The translations under genes and the position numbers were made by a program. This document shows, in pieces, positions 8,603 to 19,507 of a stretch of DNA of 64,000 bases. This DNA is from Streptomyces collinus Tu 365 (GTDB taxonomy: Bacteria; Actinomycetota; Actinomycetes; Streptomycetales; Streptomycetaceae): assembly GCF_000444875.1 (NCBI RefSeq), contig NC_021985.1, forward strand, positions 5,786,170 to 5,850,169, given 5' to 3'. Numbering within the stretch: position 1 is the first letter of the stretch; every line of letters starts with the position of its first letter. A model generated the notes under the pieces. The model had not been told where the DNA came from. It saw nothing but the letters and a program-made list of their open reading frames with translations, and made no database searches.

Positions 8603-9151
8603 GTGATCGCCAACCTGGTACAGCTGGCGGCCGAGAAGGAGCAGAACCCGCTCATCCCGGCCGGCCCCGAGCTGCTCGTCGGCACCATCGCCTTCGCCAT
8701 CGTGTTCTTCTTCTTCTGGAAGAAGCTGCTTCCGAACATCAACAAGGTTCTGGAGGAGCGTCGCGCGGCGATCGAAGGCGGTATCGAAGAGGCCGACGCC
8801 ATGAAGGTCGAGGCCCAGAGCGTCCTTGAGCAGTACAAGGCACAGCTCGCCGAGGCCCGGCACGAGGCCGCGCGTCTGCGCCAGGAGGCGCAGGAGCAGG
8901 GTGCCACCCTCATCGCCGAGATGCGGGCCGAGGGCCAGCGGCAGCGCGAGGAGATCGTCGCCGCCGGTCACGCCCAGATCGAGGCCGACCGCAAGGCCGC
9001 CGCGGGCGCGCTCCGCCAGGACGTCGGCAAGCTCGCCACCGACCTGGCCGGCAAGCTCGTCGGCGAGTCCCTCGAGGACCACGCCCGCCAGAGCCGTGTG
9101 ATCGACCGCTTCCTCGACGAGCTCGAGGAGAAGGCCGAGGCCGCCCGATGA
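8603..9151 (+). CDS. atpF: ATP synthase Fo subunit b
   Basis: 182 residues: a single N-terminal membrane anchor (around residues 24-44, rich in Phe) followed by a long charged amphipathic helix, the peripheral stalk. GTG 8603 is used, with AAAGG upstream. The stop codon overlaps the atpH start (ATGA at 9148-9151), indicating translational coupling. Confidence 0.95.
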   Translation: MIANLVQLAAEKEQNPLIPAGPELLVGTIAFAIVFFFFWKKLLPNINKVLEERRAAIEGGIEEADAMKVEAQSVLEQYKAQLAEARHEAARLRQEAQEQGATLIAEMRAEGQRQREEIVAAGHAQIEADRKAAAGALRQDVGKLATDLAGKLVGESLEDHARQSRVIDRFLDELEEKAEAAR

Positions 9152-9963
9152 ACGGAGCGAGCCGCGAGGCCCTGGCAGCCGCGCGCGAGCGTCTCGACGC
9201 GCTGACGGACTCCACGTCCGTCGACGCGAGCACGCTCGCCGACGAGCTGGCGGCCGTCACCGCGCTGCTCGACCGCGAGGCCGGCCTGCGCCGGGTCCTC
9301 ACCGACCCGGCGCAGTCCGGAGAGGCCAAGGCCCAGCTGGTGCAGCGCCTGATCGGCGGCCAGGTGAGCGGCGCCGCCGCCGACCTGGTGTCCGGCCTGG
9401 CCCGCTCCCGCTGGTCGCAGCCCCGCGACCTGGTGGACGCGCTGGAGGAGCTGGCGAACATCGCCGACCTCACCGTCGCGGAGAAGACCGGCACGCTCGA
9501 CGACGTCGAGGACGAGCTGTTCCGGTTCGGCCGGATCGTCTCCTCCAACACCGGGCTGCGGGCCGCGCTGACCGACCGCGCGGCGAGCAGCTCCGCCAAG
9601 GTCGAGCTGCTGCACCGCCTCCTCGGCGGCCGGGCCAAGCCCGTCACCGAGCGCCTGGTGGTCCGCCTCGTCACCGCGCCGCGTGGACGTAGCCTGGAAG
9701 CGGGACTGGAGTCCCTGTCCAAGCTCGCCGCCGAGCGCCGGGACCGCCTGGTGGCGACCGTCACCTCCGCGGTGCCGCTGAGCGACCCGCAGAAGCGTCG
9801 TCTGGGCGATGCCCTGGCGAAGCTCTACGGCCGCCGGATGCACCTCAACCTGGACGTGGACCCCGACGTCATCGGCGGGATCCGGGTGCAGGTCGGCGAC
9901 GAGGTCATCAACGGCTCCCTCGCGGACCGGCTGGACGACGCCGCCCGCCGCATGGCGAGCTAG
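9148..9963 (+). CDS. atpH: ATP synthase F1 subunit delta
   Basis: 271-residue delta (OSCP-type) subunit that joins the b-stalk to the alpha3-beta3 head. It is longer than the E. coli protein (about 177 residues), as is usual in actinobacteria, owing to an N-terminal extension. The C-terminal segment, with VTSAVPLSDPQKRRL and GGIRVQVGDEVINGSLADRL, is characteristic. It overlaps atpF by four bases. Confidence 0.95.
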   Translation: MNGASREALAAARERLDALTDSTSVDASTLADELAAVTALLDREAGLRRVLTDPAQSGEAKAQLVQRLIGGQVSGAAADLVSGLARSRWSQPRDLVDALEELANIADLTVAEKTGTLDDVEDELFRFGRIVSSNTGLRAALTDRAASSSAKVELLHRLLGGRAKPVTERLVVRLVTAPRGRSLEAGLESLSKLAAERRDRLVATVTSAVPLSDPQKRRLGDALAKLYGRRMHLNLDVDPDVIGGIRVQVGDEVINGSLADRLDDAARRMAS

Positions 9964-9986
9964 CAGCAACACAAAAGAACGTACAT

Positions 9987-10047
9987 ACGGCCCTGGTTGG
10001 GCCGTGCAGAGGATTCACCTCGTTCAGGGGGGAGTCCCCATCCCCCC
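9987..10047 (+). other. Intercistronic hairpins between atpH and atpA
   Basis: Two stem-loops occupy the 126-bp gap: ACGGCCC/GGGCCGT (9987-9993 with 9999-10005, 5-nt loop) and GGGGGG/CCCCCC (10027-10032 with 10042-10047). Neither has a T-tract. They may act as RNA-processing or stability elements that adjust F1 versus Fo subunit amounts. Confidence 0.45.
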
Positions 10048-10089
10048 AAAGTGAAACTTCGGGCCCAACAAGGAGAGCAGGGAACCCAG

Positions 10090-11682
10090 ATGGCGGAGCT
10101 CACGATCCGGCCGGAGGAGATCCGGGACGCGCTGGAGAACTTTGTCCAGTCGTACAAGCCGGACGCGGCCTCGCGCGAGGAGGTCGGTACGGTCACCGTC
10201 GCCGGCGACGGTATCGCCAAGATCGAGGGTCTGCCCTCGGCCATGGCGAACGAGCTGCTGAAGTTCGAGGACGGCTCCCTCGGTCTCGCGCTGAACCTGG
10301 AAGAGCGCGAGATCGGTGCCGTCGTCCTCGGTGAGTTCAGCGGCATCGAGGAGGGTCAGCCGGTCACCCGTACCGGTGAGGTCCTCTCCGTCGCGGTCGG
10401 CGAGGGCTACCTCGGCCGCGTCGTCGACCCGCTCGGCAACCCGATCGACGGCCTCGGCGAGATCGAGACGTCCGGCCGCCGCGCGCTCGAGCTGCAGGCC
10501 CCCACGGTCATGCAGCGCAAGTCGGTGCACGAGCCGATGGAGACGGGCTACAAGGCCGTCGACGCGATGACCCCGATCGGCCGTGGTCAGCGTCAGCTGA
10601 TCATCGGTGACCGCCAGACCGGCAAGACCGCCCTGGCCGTCGACACGATCATCAACCAGCGCGACAACTGGCGCACCGGCGACCCGAAGAAGCAGGTCCG
10701 CTGCATCTACGTCGCCATCGGCCAGAAGGGCTCCACCATCGCCGGCGTGCGCCGCGCGCTGGAGGAGAACGGCGCCCTGGAGTACACGACCATCGTCGCC
10801 GCTCCGGCGTCCGACCCGGCCGGCTTCAAGTACCTGGCGCCGTACACCGGTTCGGCCATCGGTCAGCAGTGGATGTACGAGGGCAAGCACGTCCTCATCA
10901 TCTTCGACGACCTGTCGAAGCAGGCCGACGCCTACCGTGCCGTGTCGCTGCTGCTGCGCCGCCCGCCGGGCCGTGAGGCCTACCCGGGTGACGTCTTCTA
11001 CCTGCACTCCCGTCTGCTGGAGCGCTGCGCCAAGCTCTCCGACGACATGGGCGCCGGCTCGATGACCGGTCTGCCGATCGTCGAGACCAAGGCCAACGAC
11101 GTCTCGGCGTTCATCCCGACCAACGTCATCTCCATCACCGACGGCCAGTGCTTCCTGGAGTCGGACCTGTTCAACGCCGGTCAGCGTCCCGCGCTGAACG
11201 TCGGTATCTCCGTCTCCCGAGTCGGTGGTTCCGCGCAGCACAAGGCGATGCGCCAGGTCTCCGGCCGGCTGCGCGTCGACCTCGCCCAGTTCCGCGAGCT
11301 GGAGGCGTTCGCCGCCTTCGGTTCCGACCTGGACGCGGCCTCGAAGCAGCAGCTGGAGCGCGGCCAGCGCATGGTCGAGCTGCTGAAGCAGGACCAGTAC
11401 CAGCCGATGTCCACCGAGGACCAGGTCGTCTCCGTGTGGGCCGGCACCAACGGCCGCATGGACGACGTCCCGGTCGCCGACATCCGCCGCTTCGAGCGCG
11501 AGCTGCTGGATTACCTCCACCGCAAGGAGGCCGGTCTGCTCACCTCCATCCGCGAGGGCGCCAAGATGTCGAACGACACTATCCAGGCGATCGACGACGC
11601 GGTGGCGGAGTTCAAGAAGCAGTTCGAGACCTCGGACGGCAAGCTGCTCGGCGAGGACACTCCTGCCGCTGCCTCCAAGTGA
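10090..11682 (+). CDS. atpA: ATP synthase F1 subunit alpha
   Basis: 530-residue non-catalytic nucleotide-binding subunit of the F1 head. Walker A is GDRQTGKT at residues 173-180; the alpha signature (PALNVGISVSRVGGSAQHKAM) follows in the C-terminal half. ATG 10090 starts the conserved MAELTIRPEEIRDALENF, with AGGGA just upstream; the frame is open for another 31 codons upstream without coding character. Confidence 0.97.
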   Translation: MAELTIRPEEIRDALENFVQSYKPDAASREEVGTVTVAGDGIAKIEGLPSAMANELLKFEDGSLGLALNLEEREIGAVVLGEFSGIEEGQPVTRTGEVLSVAVGEGYLGRVVDPLGNPIDGLGEIETSGRRALELQAPTVMQRKSVHEPMETGYKAVDAMTPIGRGQRQLIIGDRQTGKTALAVDTIINQRDNWRTGDPKKQVRCIYVAIGQKGSTIAGVRRALEENGALEYTTIVAAPASDPAGFKYLAPYTGSAIGQQWMYEGKHVLIIFDDLSKQADAYRAVSLLLRRPPGREAYPGDVFYLHSRLLERCAKLSDDMGAGSMTGLPIVETKANDVSAFIPTNVISITDGQCFLESDLFNAGQRPALNVGISVSRVGGSAQHKAMRQVSGRLRVDLAQFRELEAFAAFGSDLDAASKQQLERGQRMVELLKQDQYQPMSTEDQVVSVWAGTNGRMDDVPVADIRRFERELLDYLHRKEAGLLTSIREGAKMSNDTIQAIDDAVAEFKKQFETSDGKLLGEDTPAAASK

Positions 11683-11703
11683 CGTAAGGAAGGGACCTGA
11701 CTC

Positions 11704-12621
11704 ATGGGAGCCCAGCTCCGGGTCTACAAGCGTCGCATCCGATCCGTCAGCGCGACCAAGAAGATCACCAAGGCGATGGAGATGATCGCCGCCTCGCGTG
11801 TCGTCAAGGCACAGCGCAAGGTGGCGGCCTCCACGCCGTACGCGCAGGAACTGACCCGCGCGGTCACGGCGGTCGGTACGGGTTCGAACACCAAGCACCC
11901 GCTCACCACGGAGGCGGAGAACCCGGCCCGTGCCGCGGTCCTGCTCCTCACGAGCGACCGCGGTCTGGCCGGTGCCTTCAACTCCAACGCCATCAAGGCG
12001 GCGGAGCAGCTGACCGAGCGCCTGGAGCGCGAGGGCAAGCAGGTGGACACGTACATCGTCGGCCGCCGTGGTGTCGCCCACTACAACTTCCGTGAGCGCA
12101 AGATCGCGGAGACGTTCACGGGCTTCACCGACGAACCCACGTACGCGGACGCCAAGAAGGTCGCGGCGCCCCTGATCGAGGCCATCGAGAAGGACACGGA
12201 CGAGGGCGGCGTGGACGAGCTCCACATCGTCTACACCGAGTTCGTCTCGATGATGACGCAGACGGCGCTCGACGCCCGGCTGCTTCCGCTGCGCCTCGAC
12301 GAGGTCGCGAAGGAGGCGAAGCCGCAGGGCGAGATCCTTCCGCTCTACGACTTCGAGCCGTCGGCGGAGGACGTCCTCGACGCCCTGCTGCCCCGCTACG
12401 TGGAGAGCCGGATCTACAACGCGCTGCTCCAGTCGGCCGCTTCGAAGCACGCCGCCACGCGGCGCGCGATGAAGTCGGCCACCGACAACGCGGGCGAGCT
12501 GATCAACACGCTCTCCCGTCTTGCCAACGCGGCCCGCCAGGCCGAAATCACCCAGGAAATCAGCGAGATCGTCGGTGGCGCCAGCGCCCTGGCCGACGCG
12601 ACCGCGGGGAGTGACCGATAA
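11704..12621 (+). CDS. atpG: ATP synthase F1 subunit gamma
   Basis: 305-residue central rotor shaft subunit. The N-terminal coiled-coil (RIRSVSATKKITKAMEMIAASRV) and the C-terminal coiled-coil (ATRRAMKSATDNAGELINTL and RQAEITQEISEIVGGASAL) are both typical. A GGAAGGGA ribosome site precedes ATG 11704, and the stop overlaps the atpD start by one base (TAATG). Confidence 0.96.
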   Translation: MGAQLRVYKRRIRSVSATKKITKAMEMIAASRVVKAQRKVAASTPYAQELTRAVTAVGTGSNTKHPLTTEAENPARAAVLLLTSDRGLAGAFNSNAIKAAEQLTERLEREGKQVDTYIVGRRGVAHYNFRERKIAETFTGFTDEPTYADAKKVAAPLIEAIEKDTDEGGVDELHIVYTEFVSMMTQTALDARLLPLRLDEVAKEAKPQGEILPLYDFEPSAEDVLDALLPRYVESRIYNALLQSAASKHAATRRAMKSATDNAGELINTLSRLANAARQAEITQEISEIVGGASALADATAGSDR

Positions 12622-14057
12622 TGACCACCACTGTTGAGACCGCGACGGCTACGGGCCGCGTCGCCCGGGTCATCGGCCCGGTCGTCGACGTGGAGTTCCC
12701 CGTCGACGCGATGCCGGACATCTACAACGCCCTTCACGTCGAGGTGGCCGACCCGGCCAACGCCGGCGAGAAGAAGACGCTGACCCTCGAGGTCGCGCAG
12801 CACCTGGGTGACGGCCTGGTCCGCACCATCTCCATGCAGCCCACCGACGGTCTGGTCCGCCAGGCCGCCGTGACCGACACCGGCGACGGCATCACCGTCC
12901 CGGTCGGCGACTTCACCAAGGGCAAGGTGTTCAACACCCTCGGTGAGGTGCTGAACGTCGACGAGCAGTACGAGGGCGAGCGCTGGTCCATCCACCGCAA
13001 GGCGCCGAACTTCGACGAGCTCGAGTCGAAGACCGAGATGTTCGAGACCGGCGTCAAGGTCATCGACCTGCTGACCCCGTACGTCAAGGGCGGCAAGATC
13101 GGTCTGTTCGGCGGTGCCGGCGTCGGCAAGACGGTGCTCATCCAGGAGATGATCTACCGTGTCGCCAACAACCACGACGGTGTCTCCGTGTTCGCCGGTG
13201 TCGGTGAGCGCACCCGTGAGGGCAACGACCTGATCGAGGAGATGGCCGACTCGGGCGTCATCGACAAGACCGCCCTGGTCTTCGGTCAGATGGACGAGCC
13301 CCCGGGCACCCGTCTGCGCGTCGCGCTGGCCGGCCTCACCATGGCCGAGTACTTCCGCGACGTCCAGAAGCAGGACGTGCTGTTCTTCATCGACAACATC
13401 TTCCGCTTCACGCAGGCCGGTTCCGAGGTCTCCACGCTGCTCGGCCGTATGCCGTCCGCGGTGGGCTACCAGCCGAACCTGGCCGACGAGATGGGTCTCC
13501 TCCAGGAGCGCATCACGTCGACCCGCGGTCACTCGATCACCTCGATGCAGGCGATCTACGTCCCCGCCGACGACCTGACCGACCCGGCCCCGGCCACCAC
13601 CTTCGCCCACCTCGACGCGACGACGGTGCTCTCCCGTCCGATCTCGGAGAAGGGCATCTACCCGGCCGTGGACCCGCTGGACTCGACGTCCCGGATCCTG
13701 GACCCGCGGTACATCGCCGCGGACCACTACAACGCGGCCATGCGCGTGAAGAACATCCTGCAGAAGTACAAGGACCTGCAGGACATCATCGCGATCCTCG
13801 GTATCGACGAGCTCGGCGAGGAGGACAAGCTCGTCGTCCACCGTGCCCGTCGCGTGGAGCGCTTCCTGTCCCAGAACACCCACGTCGCCAAGCAGTTCAC
13901 CGGCGTGGACGGCTCGGACGTGCCGCTCGAGGAGTCGATCGCCGCGTTCAACGCGATCTGCGACGGTGAGTACGACCACTTCCCCGAGCAGGCGTTCTTC
14001 ATGTGCGGTGGCATCGAGGACCTGAAGGCCAACGCCAAGGAGCTGGGCGTCTCCTGA
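12621..14057 (+). CDS. atpD: ATP synthase F1 subunit beta
   Basis: 478-residue catalytic subunit. Walker A is GGAGVGKT at residues 164-171. The DNIFRFTQAGSEVSTLLGRMPSAVGYQPNL-type region carries Walker B and the beta signature; the catalytic Glu lies in GERTREGNDL. The start codon overlaps the atpG stop. Confidence 0.97.
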   Translation: MTTTVETATATGRVARVIGPVVDVEFPVDAMPDIYNALHVEVADPANAGEKKTLTLEVAQHLGDGLVRTISMQPTDGLVRQAAVTDTGDGITVPVGDFTKGKVFNTLGEVLNVDEQYEGERWSIHRKAPNFDELESKTEMFETGVKVIDLLTPYVKGGKIGLFGGAGVGKTVLIQEMIYRVANNHDGVSVFAGVGERTREGNDLIEEMADSGVIDKTALVFGQMDEPPGTRLRVALAGLTMAEYFRDVQKQDVLFFIDNIFRFTQAGSEVSTLLGRMPSAVGYQPNLADEMGLLQERITSTRGHSITSMQAIYVPADDLTDPAPATTFAHLDATTVLSRPISEKGIYPAVDPLDSTSRILDPRYIAADHYNAAMRVKNILQKYKDLQDIIAILGIDELGEEDKLVVHRARRVERFLSQNTHVAKQFTGVDGSDVPLEESIAAFNAICDGEYDHFPEQAFFMCGGIEDLKANAKELGVS

Positions 14058-14168
14058 GCCCCGTGCTCTCGGTGAGGGGGCGGGCGCGTCCCGCCCCCTC
14101 TGCCACGCCTACTAGAATTGACCCCAACACCCGGCACCCCCGCCGGGTGGTGACCCGAGGAGCCAACC

Positions 14169-14546
14169 TTGGCTGCTGAGCTGCACGTCGAGCTGGTCGC
14201 CGCCGACCGCCAGGTCTGGTCCGGAGAGGCCACCCTGGTCGTCGCGCGCACCACGTCCGGCGACATCGGCGTCATGCCCGGTCACCAGCCGCTGCTCGGT
14301 GTGCTGGAGTCGGGCCCGGTGACCATCCGTACGAGTGAAGGTGGAACGGTCGTCGCCGCGGTGCACGGCGGTTTCATCTCGTTCGCGGACAACAAGCTGT
14401 CCCTGCTGGCCGAGGTCGCCGAGCTGTCGGACGAGATCGATGTCCAGCGCACCGAGCGCGAGCTGGAACGCGCGAAGGCGGAGGACGACGCGGAGGCCCA
14501 GCGCCGGGCCGATGTCCGCCTGCGGGCGGCGACGGCGGCGCGTTGA
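14169..14546 (+). CDS. atpC: ATP synthase F1 subunit epsilon
   Basis: 125-residue epsilon subunit: N-terminal beta-barrel (AELHVELVAADRQVWSG, GDIGVMPGHQPLLGVL) and a C-terminal helical region (AERTERELERAKAEDDAEAQRRA-like). It couples rotation and inhibits ATP hydrolysis. The start is TTG 14169 with GAGGAGCC upstream, a rare start codon. Last gene of the operon. Confidence 0.94.
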   Translation: MAAELHVELVAADRQVWSGEATLVVARTTSGDIGVMPGHQPLLGVLESGPVTIRTSEGGTVVAAVHGGFISFADNKLSLLAEVAELSDEIDVQRTERELERAKAEDDAEAQRRADVRLRAATAAR

Positions 14547-14574
14547 TCCACCGCGCCGTGTGATGATGTCACTC

Positions 14575-14615
14575 AGCCGCGGTCGGCCCGGAGCAATCCG
14601 GTGCCGACCGCGGCT
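14575..14615 (+). terminator. atp operon terminator
   Basis: Stem of 13 bp (AGCCGCGGTCGGC with GCCGACCGCGGCT) continued by 5 bp (CCGGA with TCCGG) and closed by a GCAA tetraloop; only one T is bulged. It starts 29 bp after the atpC stop codon. No T-tract, as is common in high-GC genomes. Confidence 0.85.
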
Positions 14616-14709
14616 GTGGCGAATGTGGGTGTCTTTTCCGTTCCATTACCTAGTTCGAGGCTAGTTCGAACGTGGTTCCACTACCTGGGAGACGAGGAGG
14701 TCGGTGCCG

Positions 14710-15156
14710 ATGGTCCTCGCTCTGACTGTGTGCGGGATCGTGATCGCGCTCGTGGTGGTGGGGCTGTTCCTGTTCGGGCTGCGGCGCAGGCTGATCCAGC
14801 GGTCCGGCGGCACCTTCGACTGCTCCCTGCGCTGGGACGTGGCCGAGAAGCCGGACTCGGGCGGCAAGGGCTGGAGCTACGGCGTCGCCCGCTACAACGG
14901 CGACCGCATCGAGTGGTACCGCGTCTTCTCCTACGCGCTGCGCCCGCGCCGCACCCTGGAGCGCGCGGCGATCGAGGTGGCCGGCCGCCGGCTCCCCGAG
15001 GGCGAGGAGGAGCTGGCGCTGCTCTCCGACGCGGTGGTCCTCGCCTGCACCCACCGGGGCACGCGGCTGGAGCTCGCGATGAGCGAGGACGCGCTGACCG
15101 GTTTCCTCGCGTGGCTGGAGGCGGCTCCGCCCGGCCAGCGGGTGAACGTGGCGTAG
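14710..15156 (+). CDS. DUF2550 membrane-anchored protein
   Basis: 148 residues with one N-terminal membrane helix (LALTVCGIVIALVVVGLFLFGL) followed by an RRR positive-inside cluster and a cytoplasmic domain with WDVAEKPDSGGKGWSYGVARY and WYRVFSYALRPRRTL. These match the actinobacterial DUF2550 family, typically found just after atpC; function unknown. ATG 14710 is favoured over GTG 14704 because GAGGAGG at 14695-14701 is then eight bases away. The upstream region has a short direct repeat (CTAGTTCGA twice around 14650-14670). Confidence 0.85.
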   Translation: MVLALTVCGIVIALVVVGLFLFGLRRRLIQRSGGTFDCSLRWDVAEKPDSGGKGWSYGVARYNGDRIEWYRVFSYALRPRRTLERAAIEVAGRRLPEGEEELALLSDAVVLACTHRGTRLELAMSEDALTGFLAWLEAAPPGQRVNVA

Positions 15157-15197
15157 CGGCGTCGGAACGACGGAAAGCGGCGTCAGGACGACGGAAA
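15156..15197 (+). repeat. Tandem 21-bp duplication
   Basis: Two adjacent 21-bp copies (15156-15176 and 15177-15197), starting gcggcgtc and ending acgacggaaa, differ at two positions. They lie directly after the DUF2550 stop codon and before the terminator; no function is evident. Confidence 0.8.
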
Positions 15198-15201
15198 CGA
15201 A

Positions 15202-15232
15202 CCGCGGGCGGGCCCTTGGGGCCCGCCCGCGG
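15202..15232. terminator. Bidirectional terminator between DUF2550 gene and chitinase gene
   Basis: A perfect 14-bp stem, CCGCGGGCGGGCCC with GGGCCCGCCCGCGG, encloses a TTG loop. It lies between two convergent genes and can serve both. Confidence 0.85.
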
Positions 15233-15252
15233 CGGTCGTACTGCGGGACCGG

Positions 15253-17079
<1,827 letters not shown>

Positions 17080-17145
17080 GCTGCGCCTCCCTCTTCATCG
17101 GGGGTGTCAGGGGCATGACTGAGCCTTCACGCCCACGGTGCCGCG

Positions 17146-17187
17146 AGAATAGAAAGGTCTGGACCACAGGTCAATAGGTCTGGACCA
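17146..17187 (-). promoter_or_regulatory. Chitinase promoter with the chi direct-repeat operator
   Basis: On the minus strand TTGACC (17169-17174) and TATTCT (17146-17151) are separated by exactly 17 bp. Two copies of the 12-mer TGGTCCAGACCT (17155-17166 and 17176-17187) flank and overlap the -35 box. This direct repeat is the known cis-element of streptomycete chitinase promoters, mediating chitin induction and glucose repression, and it resembles DasR-responsive elements. Confidence 0.9.
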
Positions 17188-17296
17188 CTTGCCTGTTCGG
17201 CCGTCTTGATCGCCAACTCCCGCGTCGGGGCACCTTTTTGGACGCCGTCCCAGGCCGCGGCCGTACCCTGGCCGGGCGACGAGCCAGGGAGGACAC

Positions 17297-17992
17297 ATGA
17301 GCGAGGCGACACGCCCCGGGGCCGTTCTGGTCGTGGACGACGACGAGGCCATCCGGCGCTCACTGGACCGAGGGCTCAGGCTCAGCGGCTTCGAGGTCCG
17401 CACCGCCGACAGCGGCTCCGGGGCCCTGGCCGCCGTCCGGGACGCGGCCCCCGACGTCCTCGTGCTCGACGTGTCGATGCCCGGCATGAGCGGCATCGAG
17501 GTGTGCACCCGGCTCCGGGACGAGGGCCGGGACCTGCCCGTGCTGATGCTCTCCGCGCTCGACGAGACCGCCGACCGCATCGCGGGACTCCAGGCGGGCG
17601 GCGACGACTACCTGGTCAAGCCGTTCGCCCTGCAGGAACTGGTGCTGCGCCTGCGGGCCCTGCTGCGCCGCCGCCCGCCCACCGGCCGGGAGGTGCTGCG
17701 CGTCGCCGCCCTCGTGATCGACCCCGCCGCCCGCACCGCCGAGCGCGCCGGACGGCCGCTGGAGCTGACCCGCCGCGAGTTCGAACTGCTGGAGGTGCTC
17801 GCCCGCAATGCCGGACTCGTCCTAACCCGCGACCAGCTCCTGGAACGCGTGTGGGGCTACGACTTCGACGTGCGCACCGACGCCGTCGACACCTTCGTCA
17901 GCTATTTGCGGCGCAAACTGGAGGCCGGCGGACACCCCCGCCTGATCCACACGGTGCGGGGCGTCGGCTTCGTCCTGCGGGAGACCCCGTGA
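17297..17992 (+). CDS. OmpR-family response regulator
   Basis: 231 residues: N-terminal receiver with acidic pocket VDDDE (13-17), phospho-acceptor Asp58 in VLVLDVSMPGMSG and the KPF lysine near 108, then a winged-helix DNA-binding domain (LTRREFELLEVLARNAGLVLTRDQLLERVWG ... VRGVGFVLR, quoted in part). GGGAGGA precedes ATG 17297. It overlaps the sensor kinase gene by four bases. From memory, S. coelicolor chitinase genes are controlled by a ChiS/ChiR pair; I cannot say this pair is the same, and here the regulator is OmpR-type. Confidence 0.92.
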   Translation: MSEATRPGAVLVVDDDEAIRRSLDRGLRLSGFEVRTADSGSGALAAVRDAAPDVLVLDVSMPGMSGIEVCTRLRDEGRDLPVLMLSALDETADRIAGLQAGGDDYLVKPFALQELVLRLRALLRRRPPTGREVLRVAALVIDPAARTAERAGRPLELTRREFELLEVLARNAGLVLTRDQLLERVWGYDFDVRTDAVDTFVSYLRRKLEAGGHPRLIHTVRGVGFVLRETP

Positions 17993-19452
17993 GGCTCTCC
18001 ACCCGGATCGGCCTCGCCGTCGGCTGCACCGTCCCGCTCCTGGTCCTGGCCTCCGGCTGGCTGCTGCTCCACCTCGTCGCCCGGGACCTGCGCGGCGCCG
18101 AGGACCAGCAGCTGCGCCGGCGGGCGGCGGCCGTCGCACCCGACGCCCGGGCCCTGCTGCGGGCCGCCGCGAACAACCGGCCCAAGGCGGCCGACACCCG
18201 CGAACGGCAGCTCTACAGCGCCGCCCTCGACGTCGGCGTACGCGTCGTCACCCCCGGGGCGACCTTCAGCGGCGGCCCCCAACCCGGCCCCGCCGTACCC
18301 CTGCCGACGCGCACCGCCGGGCCGGTGACCGTGCACGCGGCCGGCCGCGACTGGCGCGCCCTGGCCCGGCCCGTGCGGACCGCCCGCGCCACCGGCACCC
18401 TGTGGGTGTTCGCACCCGACACCGCCGACCGCACCCGGCTCCAGCTCGTCCGGCGCCGGGTCCTGCTGACCGCGCTGCTCGCCGCCCCGCTGTCCGGACT
18501 GCTCGCCTGGGGCCTGGCCAGCGGCGCGAGCGCGCCCCTGCGCCGCCTGACCCGGCGCACCGCCGGACTCGACCCGCGCACCAGCACGGCCCGGCCGCCC
18601 GGGGAACACACCGGGGTGCGCGAGGTCGACGAACTGGCCGCCACCGTACGCACCGTCCTCGCCCGCTACGACGAACAGGCCGCGCGCACCGCCCAGGCCC
18701 TGGACACCGCCCGCTCCTTCTCCTCGGCCGCCGCGCACGAACTGCGCACCCCGCTCATGAGCATCGGCACCAACCTCGACATCCTCGCCACTCACCCCGG
18801 CCTGCCCGCCGCCGACCGCGGCGAGATCGTCACCGACCTGCGCCGCGAACACGCCCGGCTGCTCGGCCTGCTGGTGATGCTGCGCGAACTGGGCCGCGGC
18901 GACCTGGTCGACGCGGACGCCTTCGACGACGTCGACCTCGCGGACCTCGCCGACACCGCCGTCGCCGAGGCCAGGCGCCGCGCCCCGGACGCCGTGATCA
19001 CCCTGGACGCGCCGCCCGGCCCCGCCGTGCACGGCTGGGAGGCCGGGCTGCGGCTGCTGCTCGACAACCTGCTCGCCAACGCCCTGGCCCACGGCCGGGA
19101 CCCGGACGGCCGGGCCACCGTTGCGGTCCGCGTGCGCGCCGAGGCCGGGCAGGTGCTGATCACCGTGACCGACCGGGGCCCCGGGGTGCCGCCCGACGCC
19201 CGCGAGCGGATCTTCGAACGGTTCCGGCGGGGCCCGCACAGCCCCGGCTCCGGCCTCGGCCTCACCCTCGTCGCCCAGCAGGCGGCACTGCACCGGGGGA
19301 GCGCCCTGGTGACCGACGCGCCGGACGGCACCGGCGCCTGCTTCGAGATACGGCTCCCCTCGGGCGACGGCACCCCGCCCGACCGGCGGGACTGGCTGAT
19401 CGGGACAGCCCGGGCCAACCGGTCACAGAGTTTCCCCAAAGACCGTTCCTAG
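17989..19452 (+). CDS. Sensor histidine kinase
   Basis: 487 residues starting at GTG 17989, overlapping the regulator stop (GTGA). Two membrane helices (about 9-28 and 155-178) bracket a short extracellular sensor loop of about 125 residues. A HAMP-like region follows, then the H-box AAAHELRTPL with His250 and an ATPase domain with N-box LLDNLLANALAHG, G1 DRGPGV and G2 GSGLGLTLV. The last 25 residues after the ATPase domain are an unusual polar tail. Likely partner of the preceding regulator; signal unknown. Confidence 0.92.
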   Translation: MRLSTRIGLAVGCTVPLLVLASGWLLLHLVARDLRGAEDQQLRRRAAAVAPDARALLRAAANNRPKAADTRERQLYSAALDVGVRVVTPGATFSGGPQPGPAVPLPTRTAGPVTVHAAGRDWRALARPVRTARATGTLWVFAPDTADRTRLQLVRRRVLLTALLAAPLSGLLAWGLASGASAPLRRLTRRTAGLDPRTSTARPPGEHTGVREVDELAATVRTVLARYDEQAARTAQALDTARSFSSAAAHELRTPLMSIGTNLDILATHPGLPAADRGEIVTDLRREHARLLGLLVMLRELGRGDLVDADAFDDVDLADLADTAVAEARRRAPDAVITLDAPPGPAVHGWEAGLRLLLDNLLANALAHGRDPDGRATVAVRVRAEAGQVLITVTDRGPGVPPDARERIFERFRRGPHSPGSGLGLTLVAQQAALHRGSALVTDAPDGTGACFEIRLPSGDGTPPDRRDWLIGTARANRSQSFPKDRS

Positions 19453-19507
19453 CCTGCGTACCGGCGGACGGACGACAGGGCCGTCCAGGAACGGAACGGA
19501 GAGACGG

